This document shows, piece after piece, positions 43,800 to 52,922 of a DNA stretch of 64,000 bases; position 1 is the first letter of the stretch, and the number at the start of each line of letters is the position of its first letter. The notes under the pieces are model-generated. The model worked only from the letters and a program-made list of their open reading frames with translations. It was not told where the DNA came from and did not search any database. Both the position numbers and the translations under genes were made by a program. Source of the DNA: Candidatus Zhuqueibacterota bacterium (GTDB lineage: Bacteria > Zhuqueibacterota > Zhuqueibacteria > Zhuqueibacterales > Zhuqueibacteraceae); NCBI GenBank assembly GCA_022616415.1, contig JAKEEU010000343.1:1-64000 (forward strand), written 5' to 3'.

Positions 43800-46700
43800 A
43801 TGTACAAACCATTTCCACAGCACCTCAATCTCCCTGTTATCGAGAAGGAAATTTTAGATTTCTGGAAAGCGCAGGATATTTTCAAAAAGAGCGTTCTCAC
43901 CCGCGACGAGAAGCGTCCGTTCGTCTTCTTTGAAGGCCCGCCGACGGCCAACGGCCGCCCCGGCATTCATCACGTCATCGGCCGCACGATGAAGGATTTT
44001 GCCTGCCGCTTCAAAACCATGCAAGGCTACCGCGTCGAGCGCAAAGCCGGTTGGGACACGCACGGCCTGCCCGTTGAAATCGAAGTGGAAAAAAAGCTCG
44101 GCTTCACGCGCAAAGATCAGATCATCGAATACGGCGTCGACAAATTCAACGCGCTGTGCCGCGAGAGCGTGTGGACGTACAAAGCGCAGTGGGATGAGCT
44201 GACGGATCGCATCGGCTTCTGGGTCGATCTCGAACATCCGTACATCACTTACGAAAACAATTACCTCGAAAGCGTTTGGTGGATTCTCAAGGAGTTTTGG
44301 CAGAAAGACCTGCTGTATCCCGGGCACAAGATTGTGCCGTATTGCCCGCGCTGCGAAACGGCGCTGTCGAGCCACGAGCTTTCGCTCGGCTACGAAGAAG
44401 TTGATGATCCATCTGTGTATGTGAAGATGGCCCTGAAAAATGAGTCAGACACTTCTTTTCTCGTTTGGACGACGACGCCGTGGACACTGATTTCCAACGT
44501 CGCGTTGGCTCTGCATGCGGAAGTTGATTACGTGAAGGTTATGCATCGCGGCGAAAAACTGATTTTAGCTGAAGATCGCTTGAGCGTGCTTGACGGCGCT
44601 TACGAAATTCTCGAAAAGAAAAAAGGCCGCGAGCTGGCGAATGTGGAATACCAGCCGCTATTCACATTTTGCAAAATCGATCGCCGGGCTTATTATACCG
44701 TGATGGGCGACTTCGTCACCACCGAAGACGGTTCGGGCATCGTCCATATGGCGCCGGCGTTTGGCGAAGATGATTATCAGACCGGGCGGCGTTACGATCT
44801 GCCGGTTTTGCAGCCGCTCGATAAAAGTGGCCGGTTTACCGATGAGGTCACACTTTGGAAAGGTGAATTCGTCAAAGATGCCGATCCGAAAATTATCGAG
44901 CATCTGAAGAGTCGGGGCCGGCTTTACAAGGCGGAGCGTTATCGCCACGAATATCCGCATTGCTGGCGCTGCAAATCGCCGCTGCTGTATTACGCCAAAA
45001 AATCCTGGTATATTCGCACCAGCGCTCATAAAGACCGTCTGGTGGAAATCAATCGCATGATCAAGTGGTATCCATCCGAAGTCGGCGAAGGCCGCTTCGG
45101 CGAGTGGCTGGCGAACAACGTGGATTGGGCGCTCTCGCGTGACCGTTTTTGGGGCACGCCGCTGCCGATTTGGATTTGCGATCAGTGCGAGGCGAAAGAA
45201 TGTATCGGCGGCGCCGCGGAGCTTGAGCAACGCAGCGGCAAGCGCCTCGACGATCTGCACAAGCCGTTTATAGACAAAGTGACATGGCGTTGTAGTCAAT
45301 GCGCTGGCACGATGCGCCGCACGCCGGAAGTGATCGACGTTTGGTTCGATTCCGGCGCGATGCCGATGGCGCAGTGGCATTACCCGTTTGAAAATCAGGA
45401 AATCTTCAAGCGCAATTTCCCCGGCGATTTCATTTGCGAAGCCATCGATCAGACGCGCGGCTGGTTTTACTCCATGCTGGCGATTGCCGCATTGCTCTAT
45501 GATAAGCCGTGTTACCGCACGTGCGTCGTTTATGAACACGTGCTTGACAAAGAGGGCAGGAAAATGTCGAAGTCGCTCGGCAACACGGTCGATCCATTTA
45601 AAATGATCGAACAATACGGCGCCGATCCTTTGCGCTGGTATTTGTTGACCAATAGCCAAATGTCAGTGCCGACGCGTTTCGACCCCAGCGGCGTCCAGGA
45701 AGTGATCAACAAATTCTTCGGCACGTTGATCAACACCTACGCCTTCTTTGCCATGTATGCGAATATCGACAAGTTCGCGTTTACCGGGCACACCATTCCA
45801 TTCGAGCAGCGGCCGGAAATCGATCGCTGGCTGCTGTCGGCGTTGAACCGCACCGTGGCGCGTGTGGAAGAAACGTACAATCGCTACGACGTGACCCGTG
45901 GGGCGCGCGCCATCAACGATTTCGTCATCGACGATCTTTCGAACTGGTACGTGCGCCGTTGCCGGCGCCGGTTTTGGAAAGCGGAAATGGGCGCGGACAA
46001 ACAGTCGGCCTACGAAACGCTGTATCATGTTTTGTTGACGGTGAGCAAGCTCATCGCGCCGGTATCGCCGTTTACAGCCGAGGCACTTTATCGCCGCTTG
46101 ATCGATAAGCATGAAGTAGAAAGCGTTCACCTCTGCGAATTTCCGAGCGCGAGCCAGGCGGCGTTCCAATTCCGCCAGCCCGACCTCGAAGTGAAAATGG
46201 AAATGGTGCGCGACATCGTGACCGCCGGGCGCGCCTTGCGCAATGCCAAAGCGATCAAAGTCCGACAACCGTTGCGCCGCCTCCTCGTCGTGGCCGCGGA
46301 AGAACAGAAGCGGCATGCTATTCTCGCGGGATCAAATTTGATCAAAGATGAGTTGAATGTAAAAACCGTTGAAGTGATCGCCGGCACCGAGGCGCTCATG
46401 GTTTCGCGCGCCGAGCCGGTCTTCAAATCACTGGGCCCGAAATTCGGCAAAAAAGCCAATGCGGTGGCCGATGCCATCCGCCAACTTTCTCCGGAGCAAA
46501 TTCGCCAGCTTGAAGCCGACGGCAAGCTGGCGCTGACGCTACAAGGCGAAGAAGCAACGATCGGCCGGGATGATTTCCGCACGAAAGCGGAACAAGCTCC
46601 GGGCTTGGCCGTATCAACCGAGGGCGAGTGGACGGTGGCGATCGACACGACTCTGGACGAAGCGCTGATCAACGAAGGCTTGGCGCGGGAGTTCGTCAAC

Positions 46701-46931
46701 CGCGTGCAGAATATGCGAAAGGATGCCGGCTTCGACGTCATCGACCGGATTCGCATTTCCTACGAAAGCTCGGACAAATTATCGCATGCGCTCGCGCATT
46801 CGTCGGCTTACATCAAAAACGAAACGCTGGCAGAAACGCTGGAGCACCGGTTGGACGCTGCCAACCACGCCCACCGCGAGGAGTGGGAAATCAATGGCGA
46901 AAAAACCATTATCTGCATTGAGCGGATTTAA
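43800..46931 (+). CDS. ileS: Isoleucyl-tRNA synthetase
   Basis: A 1043-residue class I synthetase. The HIGH-like motif is GRPGIHH (in PPTANGRPGIHHVIGR), the editing domain lies at about 190-380, and KMSKS is in GRKMSKSLGN. The anticodon-binding domain and a C-terminal extension with AREFVNRVQNMRKDAGFDVIDRI complete it. The length and the PTANG-PGIHH form point to the IleRS2-like branch, which in some organisms resists mupirocin. Followed by a DksA-like gene, lspA and rluD. Confidence 0.97.
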   Translation: MYKPFPQHLNLPVIEKEILDFWKAQDIFKKSVLTRDEKRPFVFFEGPPTANGRPGIHHVIGRTMKDFACRFKTMQGYRVERKAGWDTHGLPVEIEVEKKLGFTRKDQIIEYGVDKFNALCRESVWTYKAQWDELTDRIGFWVDLEHPYITYENNYLESVWWILKEFWQKDLLYPGHKIVPYCPRCETALSSHELSLGYEEVDDPSVYVKMALKNESDTSFLVWTTTPWTLISNVALALHAEVDYVKVMHRGEKLILAEDRLSVLDGAYEILEKKKGRELANVEYQPLFTFCKIDRRAYYTVMGDFVTTEDGSGIVHMAPAFGEDDYQTGRRYDLPVLQPLDKSGRFTDEVTLWKGEFVKDADPKIIEHLKSRGRLYKAERYRHEYPHCWRCKSPLLYYAKKSWYIRTSAHKDRLVEINRMIKWYPSEVGEGRFGEWLANNVDWALSRDRFWGTPLPIWICDQCEAKECIGGAAELEQRSGKRLDDLHKPFIDKVTWRCSQCAGTMRRTPEVIDVWFDSGAMPMAQWHYPFENQEIFKRNFPGDFICEAIDQTRGWFYSMLAIAALLYDKPCYRTCVVYEHVLDKEGRKMSKSLGNTVDPFKMIEQYGADPLRWYLLTNSQMSVPTRFDPSGVQEVINKFFGTLINTYAFFAMYANIDKFAFTGHTIPFEQRPEIDRWLLSALNRTVARVEETYNRYDVTRGARAINDFVIDDLSNWYVRRCRRRFWKAEMGADKQSAYETLYHVLLTVSKLIAPVSPFTAEALYRRLIDKHEVESVHLCEFPSASQAAFQFRQPDLEVKMEMVRDIVTAGRALRNAKAIKVRQPLRRLLVVAAEEQKRHAILAGSNLIKDELNVKTVEVIAGTEALMVSRAEPVFKSLGPKFGKKANAVADAIRQLSPEQIRQLEADGKLALTLQGEEATIGRDDFRTKAEQAPGLAVSTEGEWTVAIDTTLDEALINEGLAREFVNRVQNMRKDAGFDVIDRIRISYESSDKLSHALAHSSAYIKNETLAETLEHRLDAANHAHREEWEINGEKTIICIERI

Positions 46932-46997
46932 GGATTAAATAACGTACCAAAAAATGTACCTTGTGTCTGGGAAATCCCCAAAACGAGGAGGGCTGCA

Positions 46998-47408
46998 ATG
47001 CATACCCAAAACCAGGCATTTACGCCGGATGATCTCCGGAATTTTCGGCGGCTGCTCATCGAGCGGCGCGTCGAGTTGTTGCAAGAGCTGGATGCGTTCA
47101 AAAATGGCGATGCCTCGCATACCATAAAAGAAGCGTCCGGCGAAAACTCGTCTTATGCTTTTCACATGGCCGATCTCGGCACCGACACGAACGAGCGCGA
47201 GAAGGCGTATTATTTTGCCACGCGCGAAGGCCGGTTGCTGGCGAGCATCGACCAGGCGTTGGAGCGGGTGGAAAGCGGCAGCTATGGCTATTGCCAAAAT
47301 TGCGGCAATCCCATTTCGCACGAGCGGCTGGAAGCCGTTCCGCACGCCGTTTTGTGCATCACCTGCAAGGCCAACGAAGAAAAAAGTCCAAACAACGATT
47401 TAGTGTGA
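46998..47408 (+). CDS. TraR/DksA-type C4 zinc-finger protein
   Basis: A 136-residue protein. A helical hairpin (about 10-95) contains DLGTDTNEREKAYYFATREGRLL, and a four-cysteine zinc finger is formed by CQNCGNPI and CITCK. DksA-like proteins enter the RNA polymerase secondary channel with ppGpp; short relatives such as YlyA of Bacillus sit between ileS and lspA as here. GAGGAGGG lies about 5 bases before the ATG. Confidence 0.9.
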   Translation: MHTQNQAFTPDDLRNFRRLLIERRVELLQELDAFKNGDASHTIKEASGENSSYAFHMADLGTDTNEREKAYYFATREGRLLASIDQALERVESGSYGYCQNCGNPISHERLEAVPHAVLCITCKANEEKSPNNDLV

Positions 47409-47514
47409 AACGCGGTTTCAGCCAACACAGCGGCCCCATACGAAAAAGCTGGCGGCGCCGGGTGTGAGGAACACGCTTTCAATTCATTCGCTCAAAACCA
47501 GTATTGGAATCGCA

Positions 47515-48081
47515 ATGCATTTTTTGTCGGCGCTAAAGGGGATGTGGGTGCTCGTGTTTACCGTGCTCGTCGTAGTGTTGGATCAAATCACCAAATTCGC
47601 CGTTAAAGCCCGGTTTTTCCTCGGCGAGTCGATCGAAATTTTTGGCGATACGCTGCGCTTTACCTACATCCAAAATCCGGGCATGGCGTTTGGCATTCGT
47701 TTCGGCGGCAAGCTTTTTTTCACCATCTTCGCTTCGATTGCCAGTGTGATCATTCTCATTTATCTATATCGCATGCGCCAGGAGCGTTTTCAGTCGCGCT
47801 TCGCTCTGGCGCTCATTCTCGGCGGCGCCATCGGCAATCTCATCGATCGCTTTGCCTACGGAGAAGTGATCGATTTTATCGACGTCGGTATCGAAAACAC
47901 GCGATGGCCGGTTTTCAATATTGCTGACAGCGCCGTGACCGTCGGCATGATCATTCTCATTTCGTTGGTGCTGTTCGAGCGCGACAAATCCGAGCAGCCT
48001 TTGCCTCCGGCTTTTCCGGCGCAACAGCCGGCGCCAAGCGACGAGCAGGACAACTGGCGCGATGCCCAACGCAGAAATTGA
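47515..48081 (+). CDS. lspA: Lipoprotein signal peptidase II (first copy)
   Basis: A 188-residue membrane aspartyl protease that removes the signal peptide of prolipoproteins. Four membrane helices; the conserved DQITKFAV, IQNPGMAFG, GGAIGNLIDR (first catalytic Asp) and FNIADSAVTVG (second catalytic Asp) are all present. A Pro/Gln-rich cytoplasmic tail of about 30 residues is extra. The ATG at 47515 follows GGAA by 5 bases. Its 3' end overlaps rluD by 20 bases. Confidence 0.94.
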   Translation: MHFLSALKGMWVLVFTVLVVVLDQITKFAVKARFFLGESIEIFGDTLRFTYIQNPGMAFGIRFGGKLFFTIFASIASVIILIYLYRMRQERFQSRFALALILGGAIGNLIDRFAYGEVIDFIDVGIENTRWPVFNIADSAVTVGMIILISLVLFERDKSEQPLPPAFPAQQPAPSDEQDNWRDAQRRN

Positions 48082-49084
48082 GCCGGCGCGCGTGTTGCGC
48101 GTTTCCGGGCAACAACAAAAAGACCGGCTCGACAAATATCTGACGCAATTTTTGCCCGACCTCACCCGCAGCCGAATCCAGCAATTGATTCACGATGGGC
48201 TGATTACGGTTAATGGCGCAGCGGCTAAACCGAGCCATCAAGTCGCCGCCGGTGAGACCATCGAAATTCGCCTCGCTTCGCCTCCTCCCAGTGAGTTGAT
48301 CCCCGAAGCCATTCCGTTGCGCGTCGTTTACGAAGATCAACATTTGATCGTGGTCGACAAGCCGGCGGGAATGGTGGTGCATCCGGCGTGTGGCCATCCC
48401 TCCGGCACTTTGGCCAACGCGCTGCTCTACCATTATGAAAATCTCTCGCAAGTCAGCGGCCAGTCTCGTCCGGGCATCGTGCATCGCCTCGACAAGGATA
48501 CCTCGGGGTTGTTGGTCGCGGCGCGAGACGATTACACCCACGCGGCGCTTTCGCAGCAATTCAAACAGAAATCCAGCGCGCGCGAGTACGTCGCCGTCGT
48601 GTGGGGTCATCCGGCGCCGCGCGAGGGAACGATTTCGAGTTTTCTCGCTCGCAGCGCGAGCGACCGGCGCAAAATCGTGGTTTCACAAACAAAGGGAAAA
48701 TGGGCCGTCACCCATTACGAAGTGATTGAAAAATTTCGCCTGCTCAGTTTGGTGCGCTTGCGCTTGGAGACCGGCCGCACGCATCAAATTCGCGCCCACC
48801 TGGCGCATCGCGGCCATCCGGTGTTTGGCGATCCCGTCTACGGCGGCCGCAAAAGCCACGTGACCGGGCTGAATATGGAAAACGCGCATTTTCTCTTCAA
48901 TCTTTTGCAAGGCTTCAAGCGGCAAGCGCTGCACGCTCGCGCGCTGGGATTTATCCATCCGGTAACGCAGCAGCCGTTGCACTTCGAAAGCGAACTGCCG
49001 GCAGATATGCAAGCCCTCATCGCGGCGCTGCGCTGCGACATTGAAAGGCAAAACTATTTGGGCAAAACAATTGACTTCAAATAA
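48062..49084 (+). CDS. rluD: Ribosomal large-subunit pseudouridine synthase (RluD/RluA family)
   Basis: A 340-residue enzyme with an N-terminal S4 RNA-binding domain (about 15-75, DRLDKYLTQFLPDLTRSRIQQLI) and a catalytic domain with HRLDKDTSGLLVAA holding the essential Asp, and TGRTHQIRAHLAHRGHPVFGDPVYGG. It makes pseudouridine in 23S rRNA. RluD is the usual member behind lspA. It overlaps lspA and precedes the second lspA. Confidence 0.93.
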   Translation: MPNAEIEPARVLRVSGQQQKDRLDKYLTQFLPDLTRSRIQQLIHDGLITVNGAAAKPSHQVAAGETIEIRLASPPPSELIPEAIPLRVVYEDQHLIVVDKPAGMVVHPACGHPSGTLANALLYHYENLSQVSGQSRPGIVHRLDKDTSGLLVAARDDYTHAALSQQFKQKSSAREYVAVVWGHPAPREGTISSFLARSASDRRKIVVSQTKGKWAVTHYEVIEKFRLLSLVRLRLETGRTHQIRAHLAHRGHPVFGDPVYGGRKSHVTGLNMENAHFLFNLLQGFKRQALHARALGFIHPVTQQPLHFESELPADMQALIAALRCDIERQNYLGKTIDFK

Positions 49085-49186
49085 AACTTTTAATCGTCTT
49101 GCCCAACATCGTTTTGCTTTTTTGAGGAATATCTGAAGTGTTTCGGTTTTTAATTATTTTGACTTTCATTATTTTGTCATTATTCC

Positions 49187-49663
49187 ATGGTCATCTTAAT
49201 CTTCTCCCTGCTCGTCTTGATTCCGGATCAGCTTTCCAAGCTGGCGATCAAAAGCCGGTTTGATCTTCACGAATCGTTCGTCGTTTTGGGCAATGTTCTG
49301 CACTTTACTTATCTTCAAAATCCGGGCATGGCATTCGGTCTCGATTTTGGCAACAAAATTTTTCTCACCGCTTTCGCGGCAATTGCCAGCGCCGCCATTC
49401 TCGTTTATCTGTATCGCGCGCACCGAGCGCCTTTTTCCCATCGCCTGGCCTTTGCGCTCATTCTTGGCGGCGCCCTCGGCAATCTCATCGACCGTTTGGC
49501 TTACGGGAAAGTCATCGACTTCATCGAGATTCGCTTTGGCGACATGCGCTGGCCTTTTGTTTTCAACCTCGCCGACGTGGGTTTGACGATCGGCATGAGC
49601 ATTTTGATCTGGCGCCTTTTGTTCGTTCATGCCGAAAAAGAATCAACCCCGCTCGAAATTTAA
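49187..49663 (+). CDS. lspA: Lipoprotein signal peptidase II (second copy)
   Basis: A 158-residue paralogue of the protein at 47515. DQLSKLAIKSRF, LQNPGMAFGLDF, GGALGNLIDR and FNLADVGLTIG show that both catalytic Asp residues remain; the usual Ser after the second Asp is Val. It lacks the long tail of the first copy. It starts at 49187, about 100 bases after rluD. Two functional-looking copies so close suggest a local duplication followed by divergence. Confidence 0.92.
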   Translation: MVILIFSLLVLIPDQLSKLAIKSRFDLHESFVVLGNVLHFTYLQNPGMAFGLDFGNKIFLTAFAAIASAAILVYLYRAHRAPFSHRLAFALILGGALGNLIDRLAYGKVIDFIEIRFGDMRWPFVFNLADVGLTIGMSILIWRLLFVHAEKESTPLEI

Positions 49664-49984
49664 TGGTGTAGCCAATCGCCACAATTGGCGCTTTCTGCTT
49701 GTGTTTATGTTACACACCTTTGGTCGCTGCCACCCATGATAGGCTCCAGCTCGATTCTCTTCCATCCTTGTTAAAATATTAAAAATTAGTAAATTGCTCA
49801 AAATGAACGCGCCCTTTGCCAACATCAATCCAACCCCGTTATCTTGGCACAATGATTGAGTCGCTGAACTATTCAGGAAGTGTTGTCGAAAGCGAAGAAA
49901 TCAAGGCAAAACCGAGGGAGCGCGGACTTTCTTGTCCGCGATGTGCGTGCGGACTAGAAAGTCTAATTTCGGAGGAGGAAATCC
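49664..49984. other. Intergenic region upstream of the D15-like gene
   Basis: About 320 bases without a supported gene. It holds a hairpin GCCAAT...ATTGGC just after the lspA stop (possible terminator) and a perfect 7-bp stem CGCGGAC/GTCCGCG at 49921-49940, followed by a related GCGGACTAGAAAGTC stretch. GGAGGAGG lies 6 bases before the ATG at 49985. A 47-codon frame from 49851 is open but has no support. Confidence 0.5.
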
Positions 49985-51637
49985 ATGGATAAAACAGCTA
50001 CGGATCGGATGGTGATGAAACAGCTTATTTTTTTGTTGATTGCCGTGCTCGCGCTTTTATTGATTTTCGGCTTGTTGATCTCACGCGCCGCCAACGCCGG
50101 GGAGGCGCCCGGCTCTCCGGAGACAACTGTGCAGGAGCGCGATGATCGCGACCGCGCTTTGCGCCAGGAGGCGGAGCAGCGCTATTTGAAGCACCGCGAT
50201 GAGGTGCGCATTCGCCGCGAGTACGGAAATTACGCGGTTGCGAACGGCGTGACATTGGAGAACGATTTAATCGTCACGCGCGGCACCGTGACCATTGCCG
50301 GGAAAGTGAATGGCTCCGTGCTCGTCATTCGCGGCGACGCGTTGATCGATTCGACCGGCGAGGTGATTGGCGACGTGGTGAGCATTGGCGGGCGCATCGA
50401 CCGCCGGCCCAACAGCCGCGTCTTCGGCGACATGGTGGAAACTTCACCGCGTTACTTGATTGAAGAAAAAAAGGAAAACCGCCGCGCGCGACATGACGAA
50501 GGCGAGGAGAAAGAGCATCGCTGGAATCGCCACCGCCAGTGGCGCCGCTGGCAGGAGGACTGGAATGACCAGTTCGATTTCAAAGCCCACTACAATCGCG
50601 TCGACGGCCTGTTTCTCGGCGGCGAATTGCCGCGCACCTACAATCGCCGTTACCTGGCCAACATCGAAGTCTTCGGCTCCGGCGGTTATGGCTTCAAAGC
50701 CAAACGGTGGCAGTACGAAGCCGGCGCGGAATTTTATGTTGGCCGCGCCTTTCGTTTCATCCTCGGCGGCGAGGCGCACGATCGGACGGACTCACAGGAC
50801 GAATGGATCATTCCGGAAGTCGAAAACAGCCTCGCGGCGGCTTTGATCAACGAAGATTTTCGGGATTATTATCGCCGCAAGGGATTTAGTTTTTATGCGA
50901 CCCAATATTTAGGCCGGCCTTTCAAGCTGACGGCCGCCTATCGCCATGACGACCATTTCGCTCTCCACAATAAAACCGACTGGTCGCTCTTCGTCAACAA
51001 GAAAAGATTTCGTTCCAATCCGGCGATTGACGAAGGCACGATGATCAGCTACCTCGGCCGCATCGTTCTTGACACTCGCGATCACGACAAACATCCGCGC
51101 CGCGGCTGGCTGGTCTCCCTCGAAGGCGAAACGAGCCGCCCGGAATTGGATAGTGAATTCGATTTCGAGCGCTTCATCGTCGAGGTCCGGCGCTATCAGC
51201 CCCTAGGCTACGGGAAAAACTTTGACATTCGGCTGCGCGCCGGCACCGGTCGCGGGGTTTTGCCGCAACAATACCTTTTTGATCTCGGCGGCATCTCGAC
51301 GCTGCGGGGCTATCGCTTCAAAGAATTTGCCGGCGACCGCATGGTGCTGGCGAACGTCGAATACCGCTTAAATTCCAAGACCAGCCGGTTGCACGATATT
51401 CCGATCATCGAAGAGTTCAATCTGATTTTGTTCGCCGACGCCGGACTCGCCTGGTTCGCGGAGGACAACACCGCCGCGGACAAGTCGTTCGATACTCTCA
51501 CGTGGGACAAGCTTAAAACCGATGCCGGCTTGGCGCTGACCGACCGCGACGGCCAGGTGCGCCTCGAGTTCGCCAAGCGCACCGACGTGGGCGGGAAAGA
51601 CGTGGTTGTAACGTTTCGGTTAAATCGGGATTTTTAA
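49985..51637 (+). CDS. Bactofilin-like domain fused to a D15-type outer-membrane barrel
   Basis: A 550-residue protein. An N-terminal hydrophobic signal (about 11-38) is followed by a charged helix. Residues 80-152 are a short right-handed beta-helix pattern like polymer-forming/bactofilin proteins (GKVNGSVLVIRGDALIDSTG, GDVVSIGGRIDR). Residues about 190-550 form a surface-antigen (Omp85/D15) barrel, with LFDLGGISTLRGYRFKEFAG near 437-456 and a terminal Phe. POTRA domains are absent, unlike BamA or TamA. The role is probably in the outer membrane, substrate unknown. Confidence 0.8.
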   Translation: MDKTATDRMVMKQLIFLLIAVLALLLIFGLLISRAANAGEAPGSPETTVQERDDRDRALRQEAEQRYLKHRDEVRIRREYGNYAVANGVTLENDLIVTRGTVTIAGKVNGSVLVIRGDALIDSTGEVIGDVVSIGGRIDRRPNSRVFGDMVETSPRYLIEEKKENRRARHDEGEEKEHRWNRHRQWRRWQEDWNDQFDFKAHYNRVDGLFLGGELPRTYNRRYLANIEVFGSGGYGFKAKRWQYEAGAEFYVGRAFRFILGGEAHDRTDSQDEWIIPEVENSLAAALINEDFRDYYRRKGFSFYATQYLGRPFKLTAAYRHDDHFALHNKTDWSLFVNKKRFRSNPAIDEGTMISYLGRIVLDTRDHDKHPRRGWLVSLEGETSRPELDSEFDFERFIVEVRRYQPLGYGKNFDIRLRAGTGRGVLPQQYLFDLGGISTLRGYRFKEFAGDRMVLANVEYRLNSKTSRLHDIPIIEEFNLILFADAGLAWFAEDNTAADKSFDTLTWDKLKTDAGLALTDRDGQVRLEFAKRTDVGGKDVVVTFRLNRDF

Positions 51638-51711
51638 GCTGGTCGCTTGTTGCTGGTTTCTGGTTCCTCGTTCAGTCACCAGCAACAAGTCACCAGCTAC
51701 AAGCGACCAGC
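51638..51711. repeat. Nested inverted repeat between convergent genes
   Basis: Perfect outer arms GCTGGTCGCTTG (51638-51649) and CAAGCGACCAGC (51700-51711), and inner arms CTTGTTGCTGGT (51647-51658) and ACCAGCAACAAG (51678-51689). It begins right after the stop of the D15-like gene and touches the stop of the TPR gene, so it may act as a two-way terminator. Confidence 0.75.
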
Positions 51712-52025
51712 TACTCCAGCATATCCAACGCCGCTTGGATCTCGCTCGCCGTGTGCGCATCACCGGCATTACGCGCGACAACGAGGCCGAGTTGGTAAAT
51801 TCGAATCGCCTCGTCATTGCGGCTGAGATTTTCGTACAGTTGCGCGAATTGATAGTAGGTTGGCAAGTAGTTAGGGTGATCGTTCAACAAAGTCGCGAAT
51901 TGGGCGATGGCCTCCTCGTGGCGATTGAGTTTGGCAAACTCCAGCGCCACGAGATAGCGCGTGAAAGCATCGTGGGGACTTCCTTCCAAGCTCTTCAATA
52001 AAACATTCAGTCTTGAGTTTTCCAT
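51711..52025 (-). CDS. Small TPR-repeat protein
   Basis: A 104-residue protein made of about two and a half tetratricopeptide repeats (residues about 20-95: AFTRYLVALEFAKLNRHEEAIAQF, YLPTYYQFAQLYENLSRNDEAIRIY). No signal peptide. It probably mediates protein contacts in the cytoplasm. It is separated from the methyltransferase gene upstream by a palindromic element. Confidence 0.82.
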   Translation of the reverse strand: MENSRLNVLLKSLEGSPHDAFTRYLVALEFAKLNRHEEAIAQFATLLNDHPNYLPTYYQFAQLYENLSRNDEAIRIYQLGLVVARNAGDAHTASEIQAALDMLE

Positions 52026-52043
52026 AAATATTCCCTTATTTCA

Positions 52044-52123
52044 GTAGTCTCCACCCCTTGTGGGTGGCTGTGAAGCAAATGAGTTCATAGTTTCAGCAAT
52101 GCCCCACAAGGGGCCAGGGCTAT
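52044..52123. repeat. GTAGTC palindromic element, copy C
   Basis: GTAGTCTCCACCCCTTGTGGGTGGC pairs with GCCCCACAAGGGGCCAGGGCTA across a 30-base loop that itself contains TGAA...TTCA. It overlaps the stop codon of the methyltransferase gene (52120-52122). Same family as 11913-11972 and 40976-41136. Confidence 0.75.
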
Positions 52124-52809
52124 TTCTTTTTCGCCGAGATAATCGCCGCGCTGCCAAAAGTCAAGCGTTCAATTTCAATATCCACATAACCATGCTCACG
52201 GAACGCCGCGGCAAACTCCTCCAGCCAATTTGAGCGAACGATCAATTCGGTCAAATTGTTGTCAAATACCACCTGCCATTCCGGAAACAAGCGCCTTCCC
52301 ACAAAATTCAGCACTCGATTATAACTGTGCCAGATATTGCGCGCCAGCGGGTGTCGAGGATACAAGAAATCGTGCAGCACGATCACGCCGCCTGGCCGCA
52401 GCGTGGGCGTAATATTTTCGAGCAGCTTGCCGGCATCGACGTACTTGGGAATATACGAAGACGTGATGCAATCGAATGTGCCTTCCAACGCCACCGTCTC
52501 GGCATCGGCGTGAATGAATTTCACATTTACACCGAGGTCCTTCGCTTTCTGGCGAGCAACCTGCAAATAGTCTTCCGTCACATCCACGCCAACGACGCGG
52601 GCTTGCGGATTTCGCCGCGCCAGCGCCAACGTGAGGATGCCGGTGCCGCAGGCGAGATCAAGAATGGCTCGCGAAGGCGGCACTTTAGCGAGCAGGCGCC
52701 GCTTCCAATATAAATCGCAGCCGAGCGTGCAGGCACGGACGACGAGATCGTAACTGTGTCCGGTGCCGGTGAAAAAACGCTCAACCAGCTCGGCGCGTGC
52801 ATTTTCCAT
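52120..52809 (-). CDS. Class I SAM-dependent methyltransferase (UbiE/MenG-like)
   Basis: A 229-residue methyltransferase: SAM motif I ILDLACGTGILTLALA (about 49-64), motif II VVGVDVTEDYLQVAR, FIHADAETV and the post-I region LRPGGVIVLHDFLYP. The N-terminal FFTGTGHSYDLVVRACTLGCDLYWKRR resembles quinone/UbiE-type enzymes. Substrate not determinable. The gene ends inside a palindromic repeat. Confidence 0.87.
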   Translation of the reverse strand: MENARAELVERFFTGTGHSYDLVVRACTLGCDLYWKRRLLAKVPPSRAILDLACGTGILTLALARRNPQARVVGVDVTEDYLQVARQKAKDLGVNVKFIHADAETVALEGTFDCITSSYIPKYVDAGKLLENITPTLRPGGVIVLHDFLYPRHPLARNIWHSYNRVLNFVGRRLFPEWQVVFDNNLTELIVRSNWLEEFAAAFREHGYVDIEIERLTFGSAAIISAKKK

Positions 52810-52892
52810 GTTATTATGGTAATGAAATTTTTCGAAAAATCAAATTGAAGAAAATTGAAGAAAATTCACTTGCATCTTTTGGGTTTCTGCCG

Positions 52893-52915
52893 TATCGTTC
52901 TAAAAACGATAGGAG
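52893..52915 (+). promoter_or_regulatory. Hairpin adjoining the cold-shock gene ribosome-binding site
   Basis: TATCGTT (52893-52899), loop CTAAA, AACGATA (52905-52911), a perfect 7-bp stem whose last base begins the AGGAG Shine-Dalgarno sequence (52911-52915), 7 bases before the ATG. It could adjust access of ribosomes with temperature. A weak promoter reading (TTGCAT/TATCGT, 17-base spacer) overlaps the same bases, so the hairpin might instead be at the transcript start. Confidence 0.45.
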
Positions 52916-52922
52916 CAAATCG

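Noticed and set aside
49851..49991. 47-codon plus frame starting MIESLNYSGSVV
   Set aside because: Spans a hairpin and the ribosome-binding site of the next gene; no support.
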